Made by a program: the position numbers and the translations under genes. 52,201 bases of DNA, taken from positions 1 to 52,201 of the forward strand of contig CAMRVD010000003.1 of the NCBI GenBank assembly GCA_947054085.1. Direction: 5' to 3'. The DNA is from an uncultured Clostridia bacterium (GTDB taxonomy: Bacteria; Bacillota; Clostridia; Christensenellales; UBA1242). Positions 7,811 through 17,049 of this stretch are shown piece after piece (the first letter of the stretch is position 1; each line of letters begins with the position of its first letter). The notes under the pieces were generated by a model that had not been told where the DNA came from, did not search any database, and saw only the letters and a list, made by a program, of their open reading frames with translations.

Positions 7811-8176
7811 TTATTTCTTCTTAACCGAGCTATTTCTTGGACCTTTACGGGTTCTTGCATTGCTCTTTGTACTTTGTCCCCTTACAGGAAGACCTTTTCT
7901 GTGTCTGATTCCGCGATAGCTACCAATTTCTTGTAGAGCTTTAATGTTCATACCTACTTCTCTTTTTAGGTCGCCTTCTACAACTAAGTGTTTATCAATG
8001 TATTCACGGATTTTACCGGTTTCTGCCTCGGTTAAGTCTTTAACTCGAGTGTCTGGATTAATGCCGGTAGCATTTAAAATTTTGTTAGCAGTAACTCTGC
8101 CAACGCCGTAGATATAGGTAAGACCTATTTCTACTCTTTTTTCGTTTGGTAAGTCTACACCACCAATTCTTGCCAT
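7811..8176 (-). CDS. rpsM: Ribosomal protein S13
   Basis: This 121-residue small-subunit head protein contacts tRNA and the large subunit. It starts [21 protein letters not shown] and has the signature [17 protein letters not shown] followed by the basic tail [16 protein letters not shown]. It is the first gene of the alpha operon and follows a GGAGG site. The unusually long, hairpin-rich spacer before it (8177-8369) separates it from rpmJ. Confidence 0.98.
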   Translation of the reverse strand: MARIGGVDLPNEKRVEIGLTYIYGVGRVTANKILNATGINPDTRVKDLTEAETGKIREYIDKHLVVEGDLKREVGMNIKALQEIGSYRGIRHRKGLPVRGQSTKSNARTRKGPRNSSVKKK

Positions 8177-8369
8177 TGTTTTCCTCCAATAAAAATTGAT
8201 TTGTTTTTTGTTTAATTAACATTTGGAATGATAATGTTAATTGTTTTGCCCTTTTATTTAAGGGATTTTTGCCAGTATAAGCAAATTGGCTTTTGCCATT
8301 TATATTAACGTCTTGGGTAGAAAGACAATCTTTCTAAGCCGCCCCTCGAACATAATTTTCAAATTAATA
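8177..8369 (-). promoter_or_regulatory. Structured leader between rpmJ and rpsM
   Basis: This 193-bp spacer is exceptional in a cluster where gaps are usually 5-20 bp. It holds four small hairpins: AGAAAGA-CAA-TCTTTCT (8319-8335), GCCA/TGGC (8271-8290), CCCTT/AAGGG (8249-8264) and AATTAACAT/ATGTTAATT (8214-8242), the last close to the rpsM ribosome binding site. None has a clear U-tract. It may be an autoregulatory binding site for an alpha-operon ribosomal protein such as S4, by analogy with other bacteria. I do not recognise a named family. Confidence 0.4.
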
Positions 8370-8486
8370 TTAACCCTGAACTTGTTTGTGTTTAGGGAAC
8401 TTACTGCAAATAACTCTTAGTTTGCCGTTTCTTTTTATAACCTTGCAATTTTCGCAAATAGGTTTTACACTTGGTCTAACTTTCAT
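8370..8486 (-). CDS. rpmJ: Ribosomal protein L36
   Basis: A 38-residue protein, the smallest of the large subunit: [20 protein letters not shown] followed by [18 protein letters not shown]. The zinc-binding set (two Cys in CENC, a third Cys in VIC and His near the end) is intact, so it is the C+ form. AGGAG lies eight bases before the ATG. It is 28 bp downstream of infA, the usual neighbour. Confidence 0.97.
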   Translation of the reverse strand: MKVRPSVKPICENCKVIKRNGKLRVICSKFPKHKQVQG

Positions 8487-8514
8487 TATTGTATCTCCTT
8501 ATCCTAATAATTTT

Positions 8515-8733
8515 TTATTTGCTTCGCCAAATAATTCTGCCACGAGTTAAATCGTATGGGCTCATTTCAAGTTTAACAGTGTCGCCTTCGTACACATGTA
8601 TAAAGTTTTTCCATAATTTACCCGAAAGGTACGCAGTTACAATATGCCCGCCTGCAATTTTTACTTTAAAAGTTGCTCCCGGCATAGCTTCTACTACAAC
8701 GCCCTCGGTTTCGATAACATCGTCTTTACTCAA
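8515..8733 (-). CDS. infA: Translation initiation factor IF-1
   Basis: This 72-residue OB-fold protein occupies the ribosomal A site during initiation. It has the family ending YEGDTVKLEMSPYDLTRGRIIWR and starts MSKDDVIETEGVVVEAMPG. The segment GKLWKNFIHV replaces the more common GKMRKNYIRI. Its start overlaps the end of map by eight bases, suggesting translational coupling. Position between map and rpmJ is the normal Firmicutes order. Confidence 0.97.
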   Translation of the reverse strand: MSKDDVIETEGVVVEAMPGATFKVKIAGGHIVTAYLSGKLWKNFIHVYEGDTVKLEMSPYDLTRGRIIWRSK

Positions 8734-9487
8734 AATTACCCTCCATTTTTTGGGTTAAAATCTCCACTCCAGTTTCGGTTATAACCACAGTATTCTCGTA
8801 GTGGGCACTTGGTTTGCCGTCCTTTGTCCGTGCATCCCAGCCCTTTAGCGATAAGTCCCATGTACCAGCGTTTACCATTGGCTCTATAGCTATGGTCATG
8901 CCAGCTTTAAGTTTTATGCCTGTTCCAGCTAATCCGTACATTGGCACATAAGGGTCTTCGTGCATATGCCTGCCAATTCCATGCCCGCCCATACATCTAA
9001 CAACATTAAATCCATGTTTTTCGGCATGCTTTTGAACAGCTGCACCGATATCACCAAGCCTGCTGCCTTCTTTAAGGTTTGTTATAGCCTCGTAAAAGCA
9101 CTCTTTAGTGACATCTATAAGTTTTTGTTTTTCTTCGCTGATTTTACCTACAGCAAAAGTTCTTGCGGCATCGCCTTGGTAGCCTTTATAAATAGCCCCG
9201 CAGTCTATGCCAATAATGTCGCCTTCCTTTAAAATAATGTCGTCCGACGGTATGCCATGCACAACAACATCGTTTACGCTAGCACAAATACTAGCCGGAA
9301 AGCCCTCGTAATGTAAAAAAGATGGTTTTGCACCACGACTTATTATGTAGTCGTGGGCAATTTTATCTAACTGTTTGGTAGATACACCTGGCTTAACAAA
9401 TTCCCCCACTAGTTCTATTGCTCTAATGGTTATGTCGCCAGCCACCTTCATTTTTTCTATTTCTTTTTGGGTTTTAATAGTTACCAT
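8726..9487 (-). CDS. map: Type I methionine aminopeptidase
   Basis: This 253-residue metalloenzyme removes the initiator methionine from new proteins. All five metal ligands are present: Asp95 and Asp106 (GIDCGAIYKGYQGDAARTF), His169 (GGHGIGRHMHEDP), Glu202 (AIEPM) and Glu231 (HYENTVVIT). The start is shared with the adk stop as TAATG, and the end overlaps infA, so adk, map and infA are translationally coupled. Length and order are standard. Confidence 0.98.
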   Translation of the reverse strand: MVTIKTQKEIEKMKVAGDITIRAIELVGEFVKPGVSTKQLDKIAHDYIISRGAKPSFLHYEGFPASICASVNDVVVHGIPSDDIILKEGDIIGIDCGAIYKGYQGDAARTFAVGKISEEKQKLIDVTKECFYEAITNLKEGSRLGDIGAAVQKHAEKHGFNVVRCMGGHGIGRHMHEDPYVPMYGLAGTGIKLKAGMTIAIEPMVNAGTWDLSLKGWDARTKDGKPSAHYENTVVITETGVEILTQKMEGNFE

Positions 9488-10134
9488 TAATATTCGCCTA
9501 AGCCTTTTAGATAATTATTTAAACCTTCGGTTATCTGATTTAATGCGTACTCTTTATTAATATTAGCATTAATTTCTATAACTAACCCCTTACTTCTGTA
9601 GTAATCTACAATAGGTAAAGTTTTTTCCTTAAAAGTTTGTAGTCTTTTAAGTATAGATTCCTCGGTATCGTCGTCTCTTACAACATACTTTGTACCACAA
9701 ACAGAACAATACTCGGGATCACCCGGATAGTTAATGTTATGAATATGGCTGCAATTAGGACATGTTCTTCTGCCCCCAATACGCTCTATAGCCGTTTTAG
9801 TTTCTATATTTAAATAAATAACTTTATCTATTTGCGTAATGCCTTCTAATAGTTTAGCTTGCTCCATAGTACGAGGAAAGCCGTCTAGAATAAATCCATT
9901 TTGGCAGTCGCTTTTAGATAGCCTATCTTTTAAAACCTCTACAGTAGTCTCGTCTGGAACTAAAGCTCCGGCATCAATAATAGTCTTAACTTTTTTGCCA
10001 AGCTCGCTGCCAGTAGCAATAATTCCCCTAAACAAATCTCCTGTAGAAATTGCAGGTATGTTATAAATTTTTGTAAGCTCTTCACATTGAGTACCTTTAC
10101 CAGAACCCTGAGCTCCCATTATTAATAGTTTCAT
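9487..10134 (-). CDS. adk: Adenylate kinase with zinc-type lid
   Basis: This 215-residue enzyme interconverts ATP+AMP and 2 ADP. The P-loop is GAQGSGKGTQ, followed by STGDLFR and GFPRTMEQA. The lid carries CPNC and CSVC, 16 residues apart, a structural zinc site typical of Gram-positive adenylate kinases. I prefer the second ATG (10134): the AAAGGA site lies eight bases before it but only about three before the first ATG at 10140. The stop overlaps the map start by one base. Confidence 0.97.
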   Translation of the reverse strand: MKLLIMGAQGSGKGTQCEELTKIYNIPAISTGDLFRGIIATGSELGKKVKTIIDAGALVPDETTVEVLKDRLSKSDCQNGFILDGFPRTMEQAKLLEGITQIDKVIYLNIETKTAIERIGGRRTCPNCSHIHNINYPGDPEYCSVCGTKYVVRDDDTEESILKRLQTFKEKTLPIVDYYRSKGLVIEINANINKEYALNQITEGLNNYLKGLGEY

Positions 10135-10150
10135 ACACATTATCCTTTTA

Positions 10151-11446
10151 TTAAAGAATATTTTTATGACGCTTCATCATAAGTTGAGCATCTAATTGTT
10201 GACTAAATTCTAGAGCAACTGATACAACAATAAGCATACCAGTAGCTGTAAATGCGTTAAGTAAGCTTAATTGACCACCAGCAACTACTCTAAATAGCAC
10301 AGATGGAATTAAAGCTAAAAATGCTAAGAATATTGCACCAAATAAGGTGATACGTCTTGATACTCTGGTTAGATACTCAGTAGTTGGTTTACCCGGTCTA
10401 ATACCTGGGATAAATCCACCATTTTGTTGAATATTTAAGCTGACATCTGCAGGATTAAACTGCATTTGAGCATAGAAATATGCAAAAAATAGTATAAGCA
10501 ATGCTACAAATACAGAATATACTACCGAGCCTGTACCCATCCATTTGCCCCACCAAATTGCAAAGCCACTTTCTGGCCAAAACAATCCAACAATTAGTGA
10601 TGGAAAGCTTATAATTGCAGTTGCAAATATAATTGGCATAACGCCAGTGCCGTTAACCTTCATTGGGATAAACGAAGATTGCCCACCAAACATTTTGCGT
10701 CCTTTTACTTGTTTTGCATATTGAACGGGAATTTTTCGCTCTGCTCCGTCCACCCAAACTATTAATGCAAATAATAGTATTGCTAAAACCATAAATCCAA
10801 GTAGTTCCCACAAATAGCTAATGCTAGATGTAAACACACTAACGGTTGCGTTTGCAATAGACTGCATACTGGTAGAAAGTATACCAACGAAAATAATTAG
10901 TGATAACCCGTTACCAATTCCTTGAGCAGTGATTCTATCACCTATCCACATTGTAAAGCAAGTACCAGCAACAAGTAATACCATTACCATTGTACCAGTA
11001 AGCCATAATAGGTTTTCGCCAAAGATAGGTGATAATGTGTTCTTATAAGCAAGGACAATTCCTAGACCTTGAGCAATTGCAAGTAGTATTGCTACAATTT
11101 TGGTAGTTAAGTTAATCTTTTCTCTACCACTGTCACCCTCTTTGCTCCAACGCTCTAATTTAGGAATACCTACAGTTAATAGCTGTACAATAATTGATGC
11201 GTTAATGTATGGTGTAACGCCCAGTGCAAAAAATGCTGCGTTAGAAAGCGCACTACCTGTTACCGTATTAAGTAAACTAAGTAGTCCAACACTATCGTTG
11301 TCTATAATGCTTGCATAAGTTTCGGCATTAAGCCCCGGAACGGGCAACCAGCAACCAAGCCTATAAACAAATAGTAGTAGTAGCACAATAAGAATTTTCT
11401 TTCGTATATCCTTATCTTTTAGTGCACTTGCAAGCGATTTAAACAT
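10151..11446 (-). CDS. secY: Preprotein translocase channel subunit SecY
   Basis: This 431-residue, ten-helix membrane protein forms the Sec translocation pore. It begins with a cytoplasmic stretch (FKSLASALKDKDIRKKIL) and has the conserved loops GIPKLERWSKEGDSGREK, IPVQYAKQVKGRKMFGGQSSFIP and GIRPGKPTTEYL. The start overlaps the rplO stop (TAATG). Its partners SecE (29134-29415) and SecA (36371-39082) are also in this window. Confidence 0.98.
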   Translation of the reverse strand: MFKSLASALKDKDIRKKILIVLLLLFVYRLGCWLPVPGLNAETYASIIDNDSVGLLSLLNTVTGSALSNAAFFALGVTPYINASIIVQLLTVGIPKLERWSKEGDSGREKINLTTKIVAILLAIAQGLGIVLAYKNTLSPIFGENLLWLTGTMVMVLLVAGTCFTMWIGDRITAQGIGNGLSLIIFVGILSTSMQSIANATVSVFTSSISYLWELLGFMVLAILLFALIVWVDGAERKIPVQYAKQVKGRKMFGGQSSFIPMKVNGTGVMPIIFATAIISFPSLIVGLFWPESGFAIWWGKWMGTGSVVYSVFVALLILFFAYFYAQMQFNPADVSLNIQQNGGFIPGIRPGKPTTEYLTRVSRRITLFGAIFLAFLALIPSVLFRVVAGGQLSLLNAFTATGMLIVVSVALEFSQQLDAQLMMKRHKNIL

Positions 11447-11889
11447 TATACCACCTCTACCGAGCCACCTGCAGCAGCAATTTTGCTTTGTGCAGATTCT
11501 GTAAATTTAGCAGCCTTAACAGTTAGATTTTTGGTTAAGTTGCCATTACCTAAAACTTTTAAACCATAAGGCTCAATTTTTGCAATCATACCTTTAGATT
11601 TTAAAAGTTCAGCGGTAACTACAGTACCGTTTTCTAGATTTTCTAGATCGCTAACGTTAATTGTAGTGTAAACTTTTCTCCAATTATTGGTAAAGCCTCT
11701 TTTTGGAAGCCTACGAATTAGTGGCATCTGACCGCCTTCAAAACCAGGACGAACGCCACCGCCACTACGAGCATTTTGACCTTTATGACCTTTACCAGAA
11801 GTTTTTCCAAGTCCAGAACCAGTACCTCTACCTAGTCTTTTGGTTTTTTGTGTAGAACCAGGTGCTGGTGATAATTCGTGTAATTTCAT
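11446..11889 (-). CDS. rplO: Ribosomal protein L15
   Basis: This 147-residue large-subunit protein has the classic Gly-rich basic N-terminus ([20 protein letters not shown], then [23 protein letters not shown]). Normal length. It is translationally coupled to secY downstream and follows rpmD by 11 bp. Confidence 0.97.
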   Translation of the reverse strand: MKLHELSPAPGSTQKTKRLGRGTGSGLGKTSGKGHKGQNARSGGGVRPGFEGGQMPLIRRLPKRGFTNNWRKVYTTINVSDLENLENGTVVTAELLKSKGMIAKIEPYGLKVLGNGNLTKNLTVKAAKFTESAQSKIAAAGGSVEVV

Positions 11890-11900
11890 ACCTTTCCTCC

Positions 11901-12371
11901 TTAAACTTCTTCTACTTTAACAAGATGCTTAACCACAAAAATCATACCTCTTGTGCAAGCGTTATCTGGTTTTATTGTGGTGCTATTAGTCTTTTTTAGT
12001 CCTAATGCTTCTAATGTTCTTGTTTGTTTTTGTAATCTACCATAACCGCTTTTAACTAAGGTAATTTTTAACATTTTGCCTTGTTTTTTTGCAGGTTTTG
12101 TTTCTGTTTTTACAGCTTTTACTTCGGTTTTAACTTCTGCTTTTGCGGTTGTTGTTTTAACAGCAGAAGCCTTTGCAGTTTCTACTTTAGCAGTAGCAAC
12201 CTTTTCAGTTGTTTTTGCTGCAGTAGTTTTGCTAGCTGCACTTTTAGCTGTAGTAGCCTTTGCTGTGCTAGCTGTTTTTGTAGTAGAAGTTTTAGCTGCA
12301 GGCTTTGAAGCTGTAGCTGATTTAGTTGCTGCAGTTTTGCTAGTTTTTGTTGTTGTTTTAGTTTCTGCCAT
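11901..12371 (-). CDS. rpmD: Ribosomal protein L30 with a ~99-residue Ala/Lys/Thr-rich N-terminal extension
   Basis: The L30 domain itself occupies residues 100-156 ([20 protein letters not shown] ... [15 protein letters not shown]), normal for a protein that is usually about 60 residues. It is preceded by 99 residues made almost only of Ala, Lys, Thr, Ser, Val and Glu (repeated TAK, KTT, AKT and ATK units). The long start has a strong AGGAGGAG site nine bases upstream; the internal Met100 has only a weak AAGG, so the extended form should be the main product. The extension looks disordered and strongly basic, like the tail of L24 (15113-15682). It could bind RNA or be clipped; function unknown. 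Confidence 0.9.
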   Translation of the reverse strand: MAETKTTTKTSKTAATKSATASKPAAKTSTTKTASTAKATTAKSAASKTTAAKTTEKVATAKVETAKASAVKTTTAKAEVKTEVKAVKTETKPAKKQGKMLKITLVKSGYGRLQKQTRTLEALGLKKTNSTTIKPDNACTRGMIFVVKHLVKVEEV

Positions 12372-12384
12372 TTATAAACTCCTC

Positions 12385-12990
12385 CTACCTAATTTCTTCT
12401 ACCGATTTGCCACGAATTGCAGCAATTTGCTCGGCACTTCTAAGATTTATTAGTCCGTCAAAAGTAGCCTTAACACAGTTTACAGGGTTGTTAGAACCAT
12501 AAGATTTGGTTGTAATATCCTTAATACCTGCCATTTCTACTACATCACGAACTGCACCACCGGCAATAACACCATTACCTTCCTTACTAGGCATCATAAG
12601 TATTTTTGTAGTTTCAAATCTACCTATAATTTCATGAGGAATAGTTGTACCATCTAACGAAATGTTTACAAGATGATGTTTTGCATCCATAGTTGCTTTT
12701 TCTATAGCTAGAGTTACTTCGGCTGCTTTGCCCATGCCAATACCAACTCTGCCATTGCGGTCGCCCACAACAACTACAGCGTTAAAACGCATTTTTCTAC
12801 CACCTTTAACGGTTTTAGAAATACGATTAACTGCAACCATTTTTTTATCTAGACCATCGCTGACTTTTTCCTGACGATCCTTTCTTGGGCGGCGTTCAAA
12901 CTTTTTACCGTTTCCACGATTTTGTTTTTCAGCTTTTGGCTTTTCTGTTGCTTCCTCGGTAGCAACTGCATTATTTTCTAATTCTGCCAT
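12385..12990 (-). CDS. rpsE: Ribosomal protein S5 with acidic/basic N-terminal extension
   Basis: A 201-residue small-subunit protein involved in decoding accuracy and mRNA unwinding. The S5 core begins near residue 45 ([20 protein letters not shown]) and contains [17 protein letters not shown] and [24 protein letters not shown]. About 40 extra residues at the N-terminus are first Glu-rich, then Lys/Arg-rich, longer than in B. subtilis. It belongs to the spc segment rplR-rpsE-rpmD. Confidence 0.97.
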   Translation of the reverse strand: MAELENNAVATEEATEKPKAEKQNRGNGKKFERRPRKDRQEKVSDGLDKKMVAVNRISKTVKGGRKMRFNAVVVVGDRNGRVGIGMGKAAEVTLAIEKATMDAKHHLVNISLDGTTIPHEIIGRFETTKILMMPSKEGNGVIAGGAVRDVVEMAGIKDITTKSYGSNNPVNCVKATFDGLINLRSAEQIAAIRGKSVEEIR

Positions 12991-12998
12991 AACGCCTC

Positions 12999-13367
12999 CT
13001 AAAACTCTAAGCCAGCGCTTCTTGCGCCTTCGGCTAGTTTTTGTACACGACCAGTGTAAATATATCCACCGCGGTCAAATACGACTTTTTTAATCTTTAA
13101 TTTTTTAGCACGGCTACCAACTAGTTTACCAACTTCGTATGCGATTTCGCTTTTTGTTTTGTTTTCTAGTTTGCCAGCAAGTTCTTTATCTAGGCTAGAT
13201 GCAGAGCATAAGGTTTTACCTTGCTCGTCATCGATAATTTGAGCATAGATATGAACTGTCGAACGATAAACATTAAGTCTAGGTTGCTCTTTGCTTCCGC
13301 TAAGAGTGTTTCTAATACGGTCATGTTTAGCTTTTCTATCTTGATTTTTGTTAGACTTTTTAAACAT
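12999..13367 (-). CDS. rplR: Ribosomal protein L18
   Basis: This 122-residue 5S rRNA-binding protein shows [36 protein letters not shown] and the terminal [20 protein letters not shown]. Normal length and position between rplF and rpsE, 12 bp after rplF. Confidence 0.97.
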   Translation of the reverse strand: MFKKSNKNQDRKAKHDRIRNTLSGSKEQPRLNVYRSTVHIYAQIIDDEQGKTLCSASSLDKELAGKLENKTKSEIAYEVGKLVGSRAKKLKIKKVVFDRGGYIYTGRVQKLAEGARSAGLEF

Positions 13368-13379
13368 ATCTTACTCTCC

Positions 13380-13931
13380 TTATTTCTTTTTAGCACCTTT
13401 TTTAATTTCTTTTCTTCTGACTGGTTCGTTTGTATAGTAGATACCATAGCCATGATAAGGTTCAACCTTTTTAAGCGATTTAATATCTGCTGCAAACTGA
13501 CCAACAGCAGTTTTATCTATACCAGATACTACAATTTCTGTCGCTGATGGACAAGTAGCAGTAATACCCTTTGGAATTTCGATGTTTACTGGATGCGAAA
13601 AACCAATATTTAAGGTAATTTTGTTGCCGCTAACTGCACATTTATAACCGATACCATTAATTGTTACCGATTTAGAATAACCTTCGGTAACACCTTTAAC
13701 CATATTAGCAATAAGTGCTCTGTATAAGCCATGTTTTGCTTTAACTTTATTTTCGTCATTTATTCTGGTTAATACAACGTGACCATTTTCTACATCAACA
13801 TTAATGCACGAAAAGTCTACCCATTGACGAAGCGATCCCTTAGGTCCGGTTACAATAACTTCGCCTTCGGTGTTTTTGTCTACTGTAACACCAGCAGGAA
13901 TAGTAATAGGAGCTCTACCAATTCTACTCAT
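13380..13931 (-). CDS. rplF: Ribosomal protein L6
   Basis: This 183-residue large-subunit protein sits near the factor-binding site. It starts MSRIGRAPITIPAGV and ends PYHGYGIYYTNEPVRRKEIKKGAKKK. I take 13931 as the start because AGGAGG lies eight bases before that ATG and the six extra residues of the longer frame are not typical of the family. The longer frame would overlap the end of rpsH. Confidence 0.97.
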   Translation of the reverse strand: MSRIGRAPITIPAGVTVDKNTEGEVIVTGPKGSLRQWVDFSCINVDVENGHVVLTRINDENKVKAKHGLYRALIANMVKGVTEGYSKSVTINGIGYKCAVSGNKITLNIGFSHPVNIEIPKGITATCPSATEIVVSGIDKTAVGQFAADIKSLKKVEPYHGYGIYYTNEPVRRKEIKKGAKKK

Positions 13932-13942
13932 TTGCTTTCCTC

Positions 13943-14341
13943 CTACCATACATAGGCGAGAACTTCGCCACCTATGCCTAATTTTCTAGCATTTTTGTCG
14001 GTCATAACACCCTTAGATGTACTTACGATGGCAATGCCAAGACCAGATAAAACTTTTGGAAGTTCGTCTGCACCTGCATAAATTTTTAAGCCTGGTTTAG
14101 AGATTCTTTTAAGACCTGTTATAACTTTTTCGCCTCTTGTGCCATATTTTAGTTTAATAACAAGATCGGTAAACTTGCCATTTTGAACTTCTTCAAAGGC
14201 TGCAATATAGCCTTCGTCTAAAAGGATTTGAGCTATAGCTCTTTTCATTTTAGAAGTTTCCATTGTGCAAGTTTCGTGCTTAGCACCAAGTGCATTTCTA
14301 ACACGAGTTAGCATATCTGCAATAGGATCTGTAACTATCAT
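13943..14341 (-). CDS. rpsH: Ribosomal protein S8
   Basis: This 132-residue small-subunit assembly protein has the typical start [13 protein letters not shown] and end [27 protein letters not shown]. In E. coli S8 represses the spc operon by binding mRNA near rplE; I see no obvious S8 site here. Normal length and order. Confidence 0.97.
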   Translation of the reverse strand: MIVTDPIADMLTRVRNALGAKHETCTMETSKMKRAIAQILLDEGYIAAFEEVQNGKFTDLVIKLKYGTRGEKVITGLKRISKPGLKIYAGADELPKVLSGLGIAIVSTSKGVMTDKNARKLGIGGEVLAYVW

Positions 14342-14353
14342 TTTTATTCCTCC

Positions 14354-14539
14354 TTACCAGCTTGCCTTTTTTACTCCAGGAATTTCGCCTTTGTAGGCTA
14401 AATTTCTAAAGCAAATTCTGCAAATGCCATATTTTCTTAAAACAGCGTGTGGTCTGCCACAGATAGAGCAACGAGTATAAGCTCTGGTGCTAAACTTAGC
14501 AGGTTTTTGCTGTTTATTTACCATAGATTTTTTTGCCAT
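14354..14539 (-). CDS. rpsN: Ribosomal protein S14, zinc-binding type Z
   Basis: This 61-residue protein is the short, zinc-binding C+ form of S14 found in Gram-positives (often called rpsZ). Two CxxC pairs (CSIC and CRIC) lie in [20 protein letters not shown], followed by [19 protein letters not shown]. Position between rplE and rpsH is standard. Confidence 0.97.
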   Translation of the reverse strand: MAKKSMVNKQQKPAKFSTRAYTRCSICGRPHAVLRKYGICRICFRNLAYKGEIPGVKKASW

Positions 14540-14557
14540 AATCTCTCCTTACTCCTC

Positions 14558-15109
14558 CTAAGCCTTTTTAAAAGGCATGCCTAACTTAGAAAGTAGGCTT
14601 CTTGCCTCGTTATCGGTGTTTGCAGTAGTTATAAAGCAAACATCAAACCCACGGATTTTTTCTATTTTGTCGTATACAATTTCTGGGAAAATTAGTTGTT
14701 CTTTAACGCCATAAGCATAGTTTCCTCTACCATCAAATGCATTAGGGTTTAAACCTCTAAAGTCACGCACTCTAGGAAGAGCAATTGCAATAAATTTATC
14801 CAAAAATTCGTACATTCTAGTGCCGCGTAATGTAACTTTAGCACCAATTTTTTGACCTTCTCTTAACTTAAAGTTAGCAACAGATTTTTTAGCTTTGGTT
14901 ACTACTGGTTTTTGACCAGCAATAGCCTCTAATTCTTCTACTGCTAAGTTAAAGCTTTTAGAGTTGTCTTTTACATCGCCCAAGCCCATATTAAGAACAA
15001 TTTTGTCTAGTTTTGGAACTTCGTTGATGTTTTTATAACCAAACTCACTTACAAGAGCAGGAACAATTTCGGTTTTGTATTTATTTTTTAAACGATTTAC
15101 TTCTGCCAT
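14558..15109 (-). CDS. rplE: Ribosomal protein L5
   Basis: This 183-residue 5S rRNA-associated protein has [38 protein letters not shown] and the C-terminal [21 protein letters not shown]. It is separated from rplX by three bases, implying coupled translation. Normal length. Confidence 0.97.
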   Translation of the reverse strand: MAEVNRLKNKYKTEIVPALVSEFGYKNINEVPKLDKIVLNMGLGDVKDNSKSFNLAVEELEAIAGQKPVVTKAKKSVANFKLREGQKIGAKVTLRGTRMYEFLDKFIAIALPRVRDFRGLNPNAFDGRGNYAYGVKEQLIFPEIVYDKIEKIRGFDVCFITTANTDNEARSLLSKLGMPFKKA

Positions 15110-15112
15110 TTG

Positions 15113-15682
15113 TTACACTCCTCTTTGAGCTGATTTACCAGTTGTGGTAGATTTTTTAACCGAGCTAGCTTTTGTAGCTTTTACTTCGGTTGCAGCTTTA
15201 TTAGCTGTGGTTTTAGTAGTTTTGTTAGTAGTTTTTGCTGTAGTTTTAGTAGCAGCAGTTTTAGCAGAAGTACTGTTCACTTCTTCCTTAACTTCAGCGA
15301 CTGGAGCTTCTGTTTCTGCAGCTTTTACAGTCTTTTTGCTAGCTTTTTTTTCGACTTTTACTTGTCGATCGTCTAAGCTAGCACCGCACTTACATACTCT
15401 AACTTTTTTGCCTTCTACTACTTGGTTTTTTACCCTTGTAGCTTTGCCGCATTTTGGGCAAACTGGCATAACGTTAGAAACATGAATAGTGCCTTCTACT
15501 TTACGTATTTCGCTCTTATCTTGAGCACTTCTTGCTTTGTGTGCTTTAGAAACAATGTTTACACCTTCAACAACAATTCGGTTAGTTTTAGGAGAAACTT
15601 TAAGCACTTTGCCCATTTTACCAGCATCTTTACCAGTAATAACAACTACGGTATCGCCAGTTTTAACATTCATACTTGCCAT
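15113..15682 (-). CDS. rplX: Ribosomal protein L24 with ~85-residue Lys/Ala/Thr-rich C-terminal tail
   Basis: The L24 core (about 1-104) contains the KOW motif (VKTGDTVVVITGKDAGKMGK) and a CPKC/CKC zinc-ribbon-like segment (MPVCPKCGKATRV...VRVCKCGASLD) common in Clostridia. It is followed by about 85 residues of low-complexity Lys/Ala/Thr/Val (AKTAATKTTAKTTNKTT and similar), ending QRGV. The tail resembles the N-terminal extension of L30 in composition and word content, suggesting a shared origin or shared role. L24 is an early assembly protein at the exit-tunnel side. AGGAGG supports the first ATG. Confidence 0.93.
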   Translation of the reverse strand: MASMNVKTGDTVVVITGKDAGKMGKVLKVSPKTNRIVVEGVNIVSKAHKARSAQDKSEIRKVEGTIHVSNVMPVCPKCGKATRVKNQVVEGKKVRVCKCGASLDDRQVKVEKKASKKTVKAAETEAPVAEVKEEVNSTSAKTAATKTTAKTTNKTTKTTANKAATEVKATKASSVKKSTTTGKSAQRGV

Positions 15683-15693
15683 TTTTTATCCTC

Positions 15694-16062
15694 CTAAATA
15701 ACTTCTGGTGCTAGTGAAATAATCTTCATAAAATCTTTTTCACGAAGTTCACGAGCAATAGGTCCAAATATACGAGTGCCTTTTGGTTGTTTTTGGTTGT
15801 CTATAACAACAGCAGCGTTATCATCAAAGCGAATGGTAGAACCATCTATACGCTGAACTTCTTTATGAGTTCTAACAACAACGGCTTTTATAACATCGCC
15901 CTTCTTAACAGTTCCACCAGGGGTAGCACTTTTTACGCTTGCTACAATAATGTCGCCAACGCTAGCGTACCTACGCTTAGAACCACCAAGAACTTTGATA
16001 CACATAATTTCTTTTGCACCAGTGTTATCAGCAACTTTTAATCTGGTTTGTGGTTGTATCAT
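15694..16062 (-). CDS. rplN: Ribosomal protein L14
   Basis: This 122-residue, highly conserved intersubunit-bridge protein begins [20 protein letters not shown] and contains [19 protein letters not shown] and [21 protein letters not shown]. Exact usual length. It lies between rpsQ and rplX. Confidence 0.98.
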   Translation of the reverse strand: MIQPQTRLKVADNTGAKEIMCIKVLGGSKRRYASVGDIIVASVKSATPGGTVKKGDVIKAVVVRTHKEVQRIDGSTIRFDDNAAVVIDNQKQPKGTRIFGPIARELREKDFMKIISLAPEVI

Positions 16063-16080
16063 AATCTTATCTCTCCTTCG

Positions 16081-16344
16081 TTATTTGACCTTTTCGACTA
16101 TTCTTACTAATCTCCAACGCTTGTTTTTGCTAAGCGGACGAGTTTCCGATACTTCTACGGTATCTCCAATAGAACATTCGTTATTTTCATCGTGAGCAAC
16201 AAGAGTTGTAGTGTGGTTTTGAGTTTTTTTGTAAATTGGGTGTTTAACCTTGGTATGAACCTTTACAGTTATGGTTTTGTCCATTTTGTTACTAGAAACA
16301 ACACCAATTCTGGTTTTTCTTTCATTTCTCTCTACGTTTTCCAT
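16081..16344 (-). CDS. rpsQ: Ribosomal protein S17
   Basis: This 87-residue OB-fold small-subunit protein shows the signature [36 protein letters not shown] and [20 protein letters not shown]. Normal length. It is eight bp downstream of rpmC. Confidence 0.97.
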   Translation of the reverse strand: MENVERNERKTRIGVVSSNKMDKTITVKVHTKVKHPIYKKTQNHTTTLVAHDENNECSIGDTVEVSETRPLSKNKRWRLVRIVEKVK

Positions 16345-16352
16345 ACTTCACC

Positions 16353-16622
16353 TTAACCTTTTATAGCCTTTTTAGCTGTAGATTTTTTAGCAGCTTTTAC
16401 TTGAGCGGTAGGAGCTTTGGCAATACCAAGTTCTCTTTCTCTAATAATAGTTTTAACTTTAGCAATATCCTTTTTGCAAGTTTTAAGTTGCATAGGGTTA
16501 GCCAAGCTATTGGTAGCGTGAGCGAAACGCAAGTTAAATAATTCCGATTTTAAACTTGCTAGTTTGTCTGCAAGCTCTACATCGGTCATACTTGCAAATT
16601 CGTTAGACTTCATATTATTCAC
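16353..16622 (-). CDS. rpmC: Ribosomal protein L29 with short basic tail
   Basis: An 89-residue protein; the L29 core (about 5-68) has [25 protein letters not shown] and [12 protein letters not shown]. About 20 extra C-terminal residues are Ala/Lys-rich ([16 protein letters not shown]), a third example of the basic low-complexity tails in this cluster. The start overlaps the rplP end by eight bases. Confidence 0.96.
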   Translation of the reverse strand: MNNMKSNEFASMTDVELADKLASLKSELFNLRFAHATNSLANPMQLKTCKKDIAKVKTIIRERELGIAKAPTAQVKAAKKSTAKKAIKG

Positions 16623-17049
16623 CCTCCACTGTATTTTCTAGATCTGCACGGCTTGCAATTTTAACTTTGCAAGGTAGTTTGTGACAAGCTAAGCGAAGTG
16701 CTTCTCTTGCAACTTCTTCCTTAACTCCGCCAATTTCAAACATAACTCTGCCTGGTTTTACAACTGCAACCCAAAATTCTGGGTTACCTTTACCGCTACC
16801 CATACGGGTTTGAGCAGGTTTTTTAGTGATTGGTTTATCTGGGAATATTTTGATCCAAACTTTACCACCACGTTTTGTATACCTAGTCATAGCAACACGT
16901 GCTGCTTCTATTTGATTAGAAGTAATCCAGCAAGGCTCTTGAGCTACAATACCAAAATCACCGTAGTTAATTTTGTTACCTCGGGTAGCCTTACCAGTCA
17001 TTCTACCTCTTTGAACTTTTCTTCTTTTAACTCTTTTAGGCATCAACAT
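16615..17049 (-). CDS. rplP: Ribosomal protein L16
   Basis: This 144-residue protein at the A-site region of the large subunit starts [17 protein letters not shown] and contains [31 protein letters not shown] eight bases upstream supports the first ATG. Its start overlaps the end of rpsC by 14 bases, so the two are coupled. Confidence 0.98.
   Translation of the reverse strand: MLMPKRVKRRKVQRGRMTGKATRGNKINYGDFGIVAQEPCWITSNQIEAARVAMTRYTKRGGKVWIKIFPDKPITKKPAQTRMGSGKGNPEFWVAVVKPGRVMFEIGGVKEEVAREALRLACHKLPCKVKIASRADLENTVEGE

Noticed and set aside
11901-12074. Internal start of L30 at Met100
   Set aside because: Only a weak AAGG lies before it, while the upstream ATG has AGGAGGAG; retained as a minor possibility only.
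12076-12453. A long Val/Ala-rich frame on the plus strand and a Cys/Ser/Phe-rich frame beside it
   Set aside because: Both are antisense shadows of the low-complexity L30 extension; codon bias of GCN/ACN/AAR in rpmD forces open frames opposite. No start signals.
15144-15697. Hydrophobic plus-strand frames opposite rplX
   Set aside because: Antisense to the Lys/Ala/Thr-rich L24 tail and lack ribosome binding sites.
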